A stretch of 33,033 nucleotides of DNA from Lachnospiraceae bacterium (GTDB lineage Bacteria; Bacillota; Clostridia; Lachnospirales; Lachnospiraceae), in contig JAILOD010000152.1 in NCBI GenBank assembly GCA_024691015.1, positions 1-33,033 on the forward strand. Reading direction: 5' to 3'. This document shows positions 25,006 through 33,033 of this stretch, one piece after another. The notes beneath the pieces were generated by a model. The model made no database searches. It saw only the letters and a program-made list of their open reading frames with translations, and had not been told where the DNA came from. The first letter of the stretch is position 1. Every line of letters starts with the position of its first letter. The position numbers and the translations under genes were made by a program.

Positions 25006-26339
25006 TGAAAACGGACAAGCTTCTGTTATACGGAAATCTTTCGGAGGACGTAATAATCGAAAACATTACGGGTCTCTATGAAATGTCACGGAACGAACTG
25101 GAGGCCGATGTTAAAGATGAAGAGATCGCAGCACTTGCATCCCAGACCGTAGGCGAGCTCATAAAGGTCGGAGTGGAGCATGGCTTTGAAGGAAATCTGT
25201 TACATGCCTATATTGCGTACAGTCTTGTAAACGATGAGAATGCATTCAGTACTTCGATGGAAAGAAAGAGGGAATTAAGCGGAACCTTAAACGAGATCGC
25301 CCTTCATGATTTTGAGATCATAAAGACATTGTTTGATATCGATCTTAAAGAGCTTGACAGGGTAAGCTCGGTTACGGCGTTTTCTCTTATAGAGGATTTC
25401 AAACCCGATAACGGCGAGGGCAAGACCTTTAATAAAAGGATCCGAGACAGGATATGTGAGCTTGCCGTGAAGCTGTCAGGGGCTCGTGAACCGCGTGAAT
25501 TTCTTCAGATAATGACGGAGTTTTACGGGGATTTCGGGGTCGGAAAATTCGGACTTCATAAGGCTTTCAGAATAAGCGTGGATAGCGATGATAAGGTGAG
25601 CGTGGATCCCATAACCAGAGTAAAACATATTTATCTTGAGGATCTTGTGGGTTATGAATCCCAGAAGAAGAAGCTTACGGACAATACCGAGGCCTTTCTC
25701 GCAGGGAGACCTGCCAATAATGTTCTTCTTTTCGGAGATGCCGGTACCGGAAAAAGCTCCTGTATAAAGGGAATCTTAAACAGGTACTATGATGACGGGC
25801 TCAGGATAATAGAGATCTTCAAGCACCAGTTCAGGTATTTAAATGCGGTAATAAGTCAGATAAAAGACAGAAATTACAAGTTTATAATCTATATGGATGA
25901 TCTTTCGTTTGAGGATCAGGAGATCGAATACAAATACCTTAAGGCAGTCATTGAGGGAGGTCTTGAAAAACAGCCCGGAAACATTCTTATCTATGCGACC
26001 TCGAACCGCAGACATTTGATCCATGAGGGCTTCGCGGATAAGCTCGACAGAGGTGAGAATGACGATATACACGAGAGCGATACGGTTCAGGAAAAGCTTT
26101 CGCTTTCGGCCCGCTTCGGAGTTACCATTTATTTCGGAAGGCCGGATAAAAAAGAGTTTAACAACATAGTCAAGGTTCTGGGAGAGAGAGTAAAAACAGG
26201 TATAGACGAGGATGAACTCATATATCTTGCAAATCAATGGGAATTAAGCCACGGCGGGCTCTCGGGGCGTACCGCGGCACAGTTTATCGATCATATTATG
26301 GGTACCTATAACCTAAAAGGGGGAAACGGAGGTAAGTAA
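25005..26339 (+). CDS. DUF815 family AAA ATPase
   Basis: A 444-residue protein. The N-terminal ~200 residues are helical and unassigned. The C-terminal part matches the DUF815 AAA group: Walker A GDAGTGKSS (244-252), Walker B IIYMDD (294-299), and ATSNRRHL (331-338) as sensor 1. The segments HESDTVQEKLSLSARFG and GGLSGRTAAQFIDH are typical of the family. The substrate is unknown; AAA proteins of this kind remodel protein partners with ATP. It starts on the last base of the pheA stop and ends on the first base of the Ppx-like start, so it is translated together with both. It may act on the polyphosphate enzymes or their clients (inference). Confidence 0.9.
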   Translation: MKTDKLLLYGNLSEDVIIENITGLYEMSRNELEADVKDEEIAALASQTVGELIKVGVEHGFEGNLLHAYIAYSLVNDENAFSTSMERKRELSGTLNEIALHDFEIIKTLFDIDLKELDRVSSVTAFSLIEDFKPDNGEGKTFNKRIRDRICELAVKLSGAREPREFLQIMTEFYGDFGVGKFGLHKAFRISVDSDDKVSVDPITRVKHIYLEDLVGYESQKKKLTDNTEAFLAGRPANNVLLFGDAGTGKSSCIKGILNRYYDDGLRIIEIFKHQFRYLNAVISQIKDRNYKFIIYMDDLSFEDQEIEYKYLKAVIEGGLEKQPGNILIYATSNRRHLIHEGFADKLDRGENDDIHESDTVQEKLSLSARFGVTIYFGRPDKKEFNNIVKVLGERVKTGIDEDELIYLANQWELSHGGLSGRTAAQFIDHIMGTYNLKGGNGGK

Positions 26340-27880
26340 TGAAGATATTTGCCGCTATAGACATAGGTTCATATGAAACGGGAATGAAGATATTTCAGAT
26401 TTCGAAAAGGAACGGACTTAAACAGCTGGACTTTGTAAGGCACAGGGTTGAACTGGGTACGGACACCTACAGGACCGGAAGGATTTCAAATACTCATATG
26501 GATGAGCTCTGTTCTGTTCTTGAAGGCTTTAATCAGATAATGGCTTCGTATAAGGTAGACGATTATGTGGCCTACGGCACCTCGGCGTTAAGAGAGGCTG
26601 AAAGTACCATGATAATCCTGGATCAGATCAGGATAAGGACAGGCCTTAATGTAAAGGTTTTAAGTAACTCGGAGCAGAGATTTCTGGATTACAAATCCGT
26701 GGCCTTAAAGGGAGGGAAGGATTTCGATGAACTTATAAACCATGGGACACTCTTTATAGATATAGGAGGAGGAAGCACACAGGTTTCGATCTTCGAAAAA
26801 GGAATCCTTAATTCCACGGTAAATCTGCCTCTCGGGATATTAAAGATACGTTCGCTTCTTCGTGCTTTGGAGCCCGGAAGGAGTAAGTACATAGAGCTTT
26901 TGAACGAAGAGATCGTGAACGAGCTTTTCAGCTTTAAAAGGCAGTATTTAAGGGATAAGGATATAGAAAACCTGGTTGTCATAGATGACTATCTGCCCTA
27001 TATGATGCAGAAATTCAGAGGAGCAGGTGCACCGGATGAGGTTACAGCGGAATCCTACACCGCCTATACGGATGAAATAAAATTAAAATCCGCGGAGGAA
27101 ATAGCAAAATCGGTGGGGATAGCTCCGGAAAATGCGTCTCTTATGCTTCCCTCAGCAATGCTGATAAATCATCTTGTGAAGGACACGGGATGCAAGCGGG
27201 TTAAGATCCCCGGTGTTACACTTTCGGATGGTATTGCGTACGACTATGCGGATAAGGCAAAGGTGATAAAGGCAGTCCATGATTTTGATATGGATATCCT
27301 TTCATGTGCCGATGTCATTTCGGCAAAATACAAGTGTAACGGTTACAGACAGCAGGCTCTTCTTATGACCTCTCTTGCGATATTTGATAACATGAAAAAG
27401 ATTCATGGGTTGTCAAAACGTGACAGGCTTCTTCTGGAGCTTTCGGCACGTTTGAGAAACGTTGGGCGGTATGTATCCTTAAGCTCCCCCGCGCACAGCT
27501 CATACAGCATAATAATGGGTACCGAGATCATAGGTATCTCTCATGTCGAGAGAGCGATGGTGGCAAATATCGTATTCAATTCCTTTACTGATGAATTTTC
27601 CTATGCGGATTTTAATAACGAGGAGCTGGATGCGGATCAATCCTTAAGAGTTATCAAGCTTGCGGCCATCCTGCATCTATCCGCATCGCTGGCGCAGAAT
27701 CCCAAGAAGAAATATGCAAAGGTTATGGCTGCACTTAAGGACAGTGAGCTTCTGATAACCATTCAATCAAAATCGGATATAACCTTAGAGAGAGGCAATT
27801 TCAACAACAGGGCGGATTGCTTTGAAGAAGTATTCGGAATAAAGCCCGTATTAAAGTACAAAGGGGTAAATGAAATATGA
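26339..27880 (+). CDS. Ppx/GppA-family exopolyphosphatase-like protein
   Basis: A 513-residue protein of the actin-like ASKHA fold. The N-terminal phosphate loop is AAIDIGSYETGMKIF, the second loop is LFIDIGGGSTQVSIF (DIGGGST 141-147), and the C-terminal region (~310-420) is HD-like. Family members remove terminal phosphate from polyphosphate or from pppGpp. Two oddities, both from comparison by eye with E. coli PPX: the catalytic Glu of GNEEARL aligns with Q113 in LSNSEQRFL, and the HD-type metal motif reads RLRNVG (371-376) instead of L-HD/E-IG. It may therefore be a binding or regulatory protein, or use a shifted Glu (E112). It overlaps ppk by 4 bases. Confidence 0.88.
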   Translation: MKIFAAIDIGSYETGMKIFQISKRNGLKQLDFVRHRVELGTDTYRTGRISNTHMDELCSVLEGFNQIMASYKVDDYVAYGTSALREAESTMIILDQIRIRTGLNVKVLSNSEQRFLDYKSVALKGGKDFDELINHGTLFIDIGGGSTQVSIFEKGILNSTVNLPLGILKIRSLLRALEPGRSKYIELLNEEIVNELFSFKRQYLRDKDIENLVVIDDYLPYMMQKFRGAGAPDEVTAESYTAYTDEIKLKSAEEIAKSVGIAPENASLMLPSAMLINHLVKDTGCKRVKIPGVTLSDGIAYDYADKAKVIKAVHDFDMDILSCADVISAKYKCNGYRQQALLMTSLAIFDNMKKIHGLSKRDRLLLELSARLRNVGRYVSLSSPAHSSYSIIMGTEIIGISHVERAMVANIVFNSFTDEFSYADFNNEELDADQSLRVIKLAAILHLSASLAQNPKKKYAKVMAALKDSELLITIQSKSDITLERGNFNNRADCFEEVFGIKPVLKYKGVNEI

Positions 27881-30111
27881 GTAAAACTAAGGAAAAAAAC
27901 AACACACAGATAGATTTTTCATCTCCCGAATACTTTACCAACAGAGAGATATCCTGGGTGAAGTTTGATGAAAGAGTAATGGGTGAAGCAAGAGATAAAA
28001 ACATACCTCTTTTTGAAAGACTGAAGTTTTTGAGCATTACAGCTTCCAATCTGGATGAGTTTTTCATGGTACGTGTTGCTTCTCTTAAGGATATGGAAAA
28101 TGCCGGTTATACCAAGCCGGATATTGCCGGACTTACACCGACCCAGCAGTTAAAGGAGCTCAACGGTCTGACCCATGAGCTGGTGGATACACAGTATTCT
28201 ACATATAACCGATCGCTTCTTCCGTTATTAAAAACCAACGGGCTCACGGTTGTCGAAAGTCACGAGGAATTGAACGAGGAACAGAAGGAGTTTGTAGACA
28301 GGTATTTTGCGGATACTGTTTATCCTGTTCTGACTCCGATGGCGGTAGATTCGGCCAGGCCGTTCCCTCTGGTCCGTAATAAATCCTTAAACATAGCGGC
28401 TCTGGTTACGGAAAAGAGCGGAGACAACAAGAACGGCACAGGCCTTTTCAAGCGCGGAAAGGGAAAGAAAAAAACAAACCTTCCCGTTGAATTTGCAATG
28501 GTTCAGGTCCCGGATGTTCTTCCCAGGATCGTTAACATTCCTTCAAAAGGTGATGGCAAGTCGGTCATCCTTTTAGAGGAAGTGATCGAGAGAAATATAG
28601 ATAAGCTGTTTTTAAATTATACGGTTGTGTGTGCCCATCCCTTCAGGGTTATGAGAAATGCTGACCTCTCTATAGACGAGGATGAGGCTGAAGATCTTTT
28701 AAAAGAGATAGAGAAGCAGCTTAAACGTCGTCAGTGGGGAGAGGTTATAAGACTGGAGGTGGAAGCCGGAATAGACAGAAGGCTTTTGGGTATTCTGAAA
28801 AAGGAACTCTCCATAGAAGAGCCCGATATCTACTTTATTCCGGGCCCTTTGGATCTCACCTTCCTTATGAAGATGTATTCCCTCGAGGGGTTTGACCATC
28901 TGAAGACGCCGGATCATGTGCCGGAGCTTCCCAAATATATGTCGCTGGATAAGAATATTTTTGAACAGATAAAAGAAGGGGACATACTTCTAAAGCATCC
29001 TTACGAGACCTTCGAACCGGTAATAAAATTTGTGCGTGAGGCCGCAAAGGATAAGGATGTGCTGGCTATCAAGCAGACACTATATCGTGTAAGCGGAAAT
29101 TCGCCGATCATTGCAGCGCTTATTCAGGCAGCGGAGAACGGCAAGCAGGTAACGGTTCTCTTCGAGCTAAAGGCCCGTTTCGATGAGGAGAACAACATCA
29201 TCTGGGCGAAGGCTCTTGAGAAAGCCGGCTGTCACGTTATTTACGGTATTGTGGGTCTTAAAACCCATTCGAAGATCACACTTGTGGTTCGTCGTGAAGA
29301 GGATGGTATAAGAAGATATGTTCATCTTGGAACCGGTAACTATAATGACAAGACCGCAAGGATGTATACCGATATGGGCATACTTACCTGTGCGGAGGCA
29401 ATAGGTGAGGATGCTACTGCTGTATTTAATATGCTGTCCGGTTATTCGGAGCCCGTTACCTGGAACAAGCTTTCGGTTGCACCTCTTTGGATGAAGAGTC
29501 GTTTCCTCTATCTTATCGGACGTGAGGCGGATCACGCACGTGCCGGGAGAGAGGCGAGGATAGTTGCAAAGATGAATTCCCTTTGTGATCCGGATATCAT
29601 CGAGGCTCTTTACAAGGCTTCAAATGCCGGAGTCAAGATAGACCTCATCATCAGAGGTATCTGCTGTTTAAAGGTTGGAATTCCGAAGGTAAGCGAGAAT
29701 ATAACTGTTCGCTCCATTGTCGGGAATTTTCTGGAGCACAGCCGTATCTTCTGGTTTCTGAATGAAGGAAACGAAGAGATATATATGGGAAGTGCTGACT
29801 GGATGCCGCGTAATCTTGAGAGAAGAGTAGAGATCGTTTTCCCGGTTGAGAGAATGGAGCTTATAGAGGATTTAAAGGCTTTCCTTAAATTGCAGCTCAA
29901 CGATAATGTCAAGGCATCTCTGCTGCAGCCGGACGGAACGTACGTAAAACCCGACAGGCGCGGACGCAGTGTTATTGATTCACAGGCCGAATGTGTAAAA
30001 GAGGCGGCTAAGGTTGCAAAATCCAGGAAAAACAGTGTTGTTAAGACAAGAACCTTTATTCCGGAAAGGAGTCCCGAGTTTAATGAGAACGGTGAAAGCG
30101 GCGATATTTGA
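27877..30111 (+). CDS. ppk1: Polyphosphate kinase 1
   Basis: A 744-residue enzyme that polymerises the gamma phosphate of ATP into inorganic polyphosphate, reversibly. The N-domain begins YFTNREISWVKFDERV (19-34) and has FLSITASNLDEFFMVR. The phosphorylated His is H464 in KTHSKITLVVRRE; H621 in LEHSRIFWF is the second active-site His. YVHLGTGNYND (481-491) and IYMGSADWMPRNL are conserved core segments. A Lys-rich insert (183-200) lies in the second domain. The C-terminus has a basic extension (690-726). The start overlaps the Ppx-like gene by 4 bases, so a polymerase and a putative polymer-degrading or -sensing partner are made together. Confidence 0.96.
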   Translation: MSKTKEKNNTQIDFSSPEYFTNREISWVKFDERVMGEARDKNIPLFERLKFLSITASNLDEFFMVRVASLKDMENAGYTKPDIAGLTPTQQLKELNGLTHELVDTQYSTYNRSLLPLLKTNGLTVVESHEELNEEQKEFVDRYFADTVYPVLTPMAVDSARPFPLVRNKSLNIAALVTEKSGDNKNGTGLFKRGKGKKKTNLPVEFAMVQVPDVLPRIVNIPSKGDGKSVILLEEVIERNIDKLFLNYTVVCAHPFRVMRNADLSIDEDEAEDLLKEIEKQLKRRQWGEVIRLEVEAGIDRRLLGILKKELSIEEPDIYFIPGPLDLTFLMKMYSLEGFDHLKTPDHVPELPKYMSLDKNIFEQIKEGDILLKHPYETFEPVIKFVREAAKDKDVLAIKQTLYRVSGNSPIIAALIQAAENGKQVTVLFELKARFDEENNIIWAKALEKAGCHVIYGIVGLKTHSKITLVVRREEDGIRRYVHLGTGNYNDKTARMYTDMGILTCAEAIGEDATAVFNMLSGYSEPVTWNKLSVAPLWMKSRFLYLIGREADHARAGREARIVAKMNSLCDPDIIEALYKASNAGVKIDLIIRGICCLKVGIPKVSENITVRSIVGNFLEHSRIFWFLNEGNEEIYMGSADWMPRNLERRVEIVFPVERMELIEDLKAFLKLQLNDNVKASLLQPDGTYVKPDRRGRSVIDSQAECVKEAAKVAKSRKNSVVKTRTFIPERSPEFNENGESGDI

Positions 30112-30745
30112 TCTGGACGGCACCTTAAACGACACACTTGAAGCTATTGCATACTGCACCAATAAAACGCTTGCCGAATTCGGACTGGACAGTGTTCCGA
30201 TTGAACGTTTTAAGACATTCGTCGGTGACGGGGCAAGAAATCAGATAAACAGGGTTTGCGCATATCTTTGTGTTAAAGACGAAGACCTTATAAACCGTAT
30301 ATACGAAAGATATCTTCAGATATTTAAGGTTGACTGTATGTATAAGGTGCATCCCTATGATGGTATACCTGAGCTTCTTAAGGAGCTTAAGGAACGGGGG
30401 ATAAAGCTTGGAGTACTGTCCAATAAACCCGATATGATGACACAAAAGACCATAGAGGATGTTTTCGGGACAGAGGTTTTTGACCGTGTTCGAGGTCAGT
30501 TTGACGGGTTTCCTATAAAGCCTGCTCCTGACGGGGCACTTGCTCTGGCGAAGGATTTTAATGCAGAGCCTTATGAATGCATTTATCTTGGAGACACCAA
30601 TACGGATATGAAAACCGGAAAGAGTGCGGGAATGTATACAGTGGGAGTTCTTTGGGGATTCAGGGACGAAAAAGAGCTTCGTGAAACACACGCGGACGCC
30701 ATAATAGAGCATCCGCTTCAGGTGCTCAAGTTAATTGACACTTGA
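30083..30745 (+). CDS. HAD-family phosphatase, phosphoglycolate phosphatase-like
   Basis: 220 residues. Motif I is FDLDGTLND (D10 nucleophile, D12), motif II is VLSNKP (thus S), and motif IV is YLGDTNTDM. A helical cap lies between motifs I and II. This is the Gph/PGP-type HAD group; the substrate is unknown (phosphoglycolate, pyrophosphate or another small phosphate ester). The ATG at 30083 has AAAGGAG (30065-30071) upstream and places the start just before the first beta strand. An earlier in-frame ATG at 30014 would add 23 residues that do not resemble the family. The gene overlaps the end of ppk by 29 bases and closes the operon. Confidence 0.9.
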   Translation: MRTVKAAIFDLDGTLNDTLEAIAYCTNKTLAEFGLDSVPIERFKTFVGDGARNQINRVCAYLCVKDEDLINRIYERYLQIFKVDCMYKVHPYDGIPELLKELKERGIKLGVLSNKPDMMTQKTIEDVFGTEVFDRVRGQFDGFPIKPAPDGALALAKDFNAEPYECIYLGDTNTDMKTGKSAGMYTVGVLWGFRDEKELRETHADAIIEHPLQVLKLIDT

Positions 30746-30769
30746 AAATAGCGGTTTTATCTGTATAAT
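30742..30769 (+). promoter_or_regulatory. Promoter of the ABC-F gene
   Basis: TTGAAA (30742-30747), 16-base spacer, perfect TATAAT (30764-30769). The -35 overlaps the stop codon of the HAD gene. The leader to the ATG at 30814 is ~38 bases, and GAGGAG is the ribosome site. No terminator is seen between the two genes. Confidence 0.75.
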
Positions 30770-30813
30770 AACAAAAGTCGGACGAACATTGATTTAACAG
30801 AGGAGTTTATATT

Positions 30814-32451
30814 ATGATCGCAGCAAATAATGTTACATACAGAGTCGGCAAGAAGGCTCTTTTTGAGGATGTAAATATCAAGTTTACCGAAGGAACCTGT
30901 TATGGTCTTATCGGTGCCAACGGAGCCGGTAAGTCGACTTTTTTAAAGATCCTTTCCGGTAAGCTTGAAACAACAAACGGAGATATTTCGATCACACCCG
31001 GCGAAAGGCTTTCGGTGCTGGAGCAGGATCACTTCAAATATGATGAATATACAGCTCTGGATACCGTTATCATGGGTAATAAAAGACTTTATGAGGTAAT
31101 GCAGGAAAAGGATGCCATCTATGCAAAGCCTGATTTTTCGGATGAAGACGGGATAAAGGTAAGCGAGCTTGAGGCGGAGTTTGCCGAGATGAACGGCTGG
31201 GAAGCTGAGAGCGATGCAGAAAGCCTGCTCAACGGCCTCGGAATAGGTAATGAATTTCACAGAGAGATGATGAAGGACCTTCCGGGTCCCATAAAGGTTA
31301 AAGTTCTTCTGGCAAGGGCTCTTTTCGGTAATCCCGATATCCTGCTTCTGGATGAGCCTACAAACCATCTGGATCTCGATGCCATCGAATGGCTTGAAGA
31401 GTTTCTTATTAACTTTGAAAATACAGTAATAGTCGTATCCCACGACCGTTATTTCTTAAATAAGGTCTGCACGGCAATAGCCGATATCGATTACGGAAAG
31501 ATCACTCTTTTTGCAGGAAACTACGATTTCTGGTATGAGTCCAGCCAGCTCCTTGTTCAGCAGATGAAGGAAGCAAACAAGAAGAAGGAAGAAAAGATAA
31601 AGGAACTTAAGGAATTCATCTCACGTTTCTCAGCAAATGCTTCCAAGTCAAAGCAGGCTACATCCAGAAAGAGAGCTTTGGAGAAGATCGAGCTGGATAA
31701 TATCAAGCCTTCATCCAGAAAATATCCCTATATAGATTTCAAGCCCGACCGCGAGATCGGAAACGAGGTGCTTGAGGTCCACGGACTTTCAAAATCCATT
31801 GATGGTAAGAAAGTTTTAGATAACATTGAATTTGTTTTAAACCGTAACGATAAGGTTGCATTTGTTGGTTCAAACGAGCTTGCGATCTCAACTCTTATGA
31901 AGATCCTTATGGGAGAGATGGAGCCTGATGAGGGAGATTACAAATGGGGTATCACTACCAGTCAGGCATATTTCCCGAAGGATTACAATCAGCTTTTTGA
32001 CAACGATTACAATATAACGGAGTGGCTTACCGGTTATTCCGAAATCAAGGATGTTACCTATGTCCGCGGTTTCCTCGGAAGAATGCTCTTCCCGGGTGAA
32101 GATGGTGTTAAGAAGGTAAAGGTCTTATCCGGAGGAGAAAAGGTACGCTGCCTGCTCTCAAGAATGATGATAAGCGGGGCTAATGTGCTTCTGCTCGACG
32201 AGCCCACAAACCATCTCGACATGGAGGCCATTACCGCATTGAACAACGGTCTTATCAAATTCCCGGGAGTTGTGCTTTTTACCTGTCATGACCATCAGTT
32301 TGTGGAGACTACGGCAAACAGGATAATGGAGATCCTTCCCGACGGAGGTCTTATCGATAAGATCACCACTTATGATGAATATCTTGCTTCCTCCGATGAC
32401 TTCAGGAAGCGTACAGTATACACAGCTAATATAGAAGAGGATGAAAACTGA
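30814..32451 (+). CDS. ABC-F family ATPase, YkpA/YbiT-like
   Basis: A 545-residue soluble protein with two ABC domains and no membrane segment. ABC-F proteins act on the ribosome in translation and, in some branches, antibiotic protection. Domain 1: Walker A GANGAGKST (34-42), signature LPGPIK (156-161), Walker B ILLLDE (176-181), EPTNHLD. The linker (~245-300) is the basic coiled region with SANASKSKQATSRK. Domain 2: Walker A position GSNELAIST (352-360), which lacks the Lys; signature LSGGEK (438-443); Walker B VLLLDE (458-463). The first signature and second Walker A meet in one nucleotide site, so that site looks dead and the other intact. Degeneracy at both places is, from memory, a trait of the YkpA group. 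Confidence 0.93.
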   Translation: MIAANNVTYRVGKKALFEDVNIKFTEGTCYGLIGANGAGKSTFLKILSGKLETTNGDISITPGERLSVLEQDHFKYDEYTALDTVIMGNKRLYEVMQEKDAIYAKPDFSDEDGIKVSELEAEFAEMNGWEAESDAESLLNGLGIGNEFHREMMKDLPGPIKVKVLLARALFGNPDILLLDEPTNHLDLDAIEWLEEFLINFENTVIVVSHDRYFLNKVCTAIADIDYGKITLFAGNYDFWYESSQLLVQQMKEANKKKEEKIKELKEFISRFSANASKSKQATSRKRALEKIELDNIKPSSRKYPYIDFKPDREIGNEVLEVHGLSKSIDGKKVLDNIEFVLNRNDKVAFVGSNELAISTLMKILMGEMEPDEGDYKWGITTSQAYFPKDYNQLFDNDYNITEWLTGYSEIKDVTYVRGFLGRMLFPGEDGVKKVKVLSGGEKVRCLLSRMMISGANVLLLDEPTNHLDMEAITALNNGLIKFPGVVLFTCHDHQFVETTANRIMEILPDGGLIDKITTYDEYLASSDDFRKRTVYTANIEEDEN

Positions 32452-32455
32452 TAAT

Positions 32456-33033
32456 ATGGACAGAAAGATCCTGTTTTCGGATTTAGACGGAACACTGCTT
32501 AATGATCAGAAAAAAATAACGGAAGGGAATCTGGAGGCTATCCATTCCCTTATAGAGGCGGGGCATGGCTTCGCCTTTGTTACGGGGAGGCCTACCTTTT
32601 CGGGGATAAAGATCGCAAAAAAATACGGGCTCTTAGAGGACGGGTTTTTTGTTGTCGGCTATAACGGCGGAGAGATCTATGATGCCGGCTCCGATAGTTT
32701 TATTTTCCGGAAAAGCATGAGCTACGAGGAAGGTGATTTTCTTTTAAAGCTCGCCTACGAAAAAGGCTTTACGGGTATCACCTATGATTCGCACCAGGTT
32801 TTATGTAAGAGTGCAGGTGAGGCACTGGACGTGTATTGCAGAGATCTTGGGGCACCCTACAGGGCGATCGATGACCCGATCGAATATCTTAAGGAGCATG
32901 ATTATGAACCTTTAAAGGTAATACTTTGCACGTTAAAGGGGAGAGAGCATCTGGAAAAATGCCGTGATGAGATAGAACCGAAGGTCGGCGATTCGCTGTA
33001 TACATTGGTTACCAGCGACATACTGCTTGAGAT
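32456..33033 (+). CDS. Cof-type HAD hydrolase (3' end missing)
   Basis: The ATG at 32456 opens a frame that runs off the window after 192 codons. Motif I is LFSDLDGTLLND (D9 nucleophile, D11). The segments AFVTGRP (motif II, T) and VVGYNGGEIYD are typical of Cof/YwpJ-type HAD phosphatases with a C2 cap, which act on sugar phosphates, FMN or pyridoxal phosphate. The substrate is not predictable. It begins 4 bases after the ABC-F stop, so the two are co-transcribed. Confidence 0.9.
   Translation, partial: MDRKILFSDLDGTLLNDQKKITEGNLEAIHSLIEAGHGFAFVTGRPTFSGIKIAKKYGLLEDGFFVVGYNGGEIYDAGSDSFIFRKSMSYEEGDFLLKLAYEKGFTGITYDSHQVLCKSAGEALDVYCRDLGAPYRAIDDPIEYLKEHDYEPLKVILCTLKGREHLEKCRDEIEPKVGDSLYTLVTSDILLE

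Noticed and set aside
1-33033. Mobile elements, prophage, CRISPR arrays, tRNA or rRNA genes
   Set aside because: No transposase, integrase, repeat-spacer pattern or RNA gene signature is seen; gene content and codon style look even across the window.

Overview
The window reads as chromosome of a low-to-mid-GC Gram-positive anaerobe of the Clostridia, most likely a Lachnospiraceae (Butyrivibrio-like) bacterium. This is inferred from strong AGGAGG-type ribosome binding sites, A/T-rich TATAAT promoters with TG extensions, very large hybrid histidine kinases, HD-GYP proteins, a DUF5050 protein, and YkpA-type ABC-F and MtaR-type LysR proteins. I see no tRNA, rRNA, CRISPR array, insertion sequence or phage gene. 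No gene-free stretch exceeds 300 bases.

Layout. (1) Bases 1-8117 are a signalling cluster on the + strand: a 5'-truncated HD-GYP protein with a beta-rich tail, a REC-REC-HD-GYP regulator, a hybrid kinase with a complete His-Asp-His relay, and a hybrid kinase fused to a DegV lipid-binding domain. The last three overlap by 4 bases each, and a strong terminator follows. (2) Bases 8302-11553 hold sulfur amino acid genes: O-acetylhomoserine sulfhydrylase, cysteine synthase, and an MtaR/CpsY-like LysR regulator. A near-match to the MtaR box lies upstream of the first. (3) Bases 11683-19544 hold a second signalling operon: a 1629-residue kinase (ECF-S-like membrane domain, beta propeller, Y_Y_Y, kinase, REC, Hpt), a double-receiver protein, and an HD-GYP protein with the same type of ECF-S-like membrane domain. 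(4) Bases 19627-22698 are a cyclic-nucleotide cassette: two small cNMP-binding proteins without a DNA-binding domain, a TIM-barrel protein whose start region holds a perfect 35-base palindrome, and a PAS-class III cyclase. (5) A DUF5050 protein lies on the - strand (22703-23719). (6) Bases 23878-30745 are a tightly coupled operon: pheA, a DUF815 AAA ATPase, Ppx/GppA-like, polyphosphate kinase, and a HAD phosphatase. (7) An ABC-F ATPase and a truncated Cof-type HAD hydrolase end the window.

How the genes may work together (inference). Three HD-GYP proteins would lower cyclic di-GMP, and at least one is wired by receivers to adjacent kinases. No GGDEF synthase is present in the window. Beside them sits a separate 3',5'-cyclic nucleotide circuit with a maker (cyclase) and two dedicated binders. 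The polyphosphate genes link to aromatic amino acid synthesis only by operon membership. The most unusual items are the kinase-REC-DegV fusion, the ECF-S/propeller kinase paired with an ECF-S/HD-GYP protein, the cyclic-nucleotide cassette with a guanylate-cyclase-like selectivity residue, and the 35-base palindrome.
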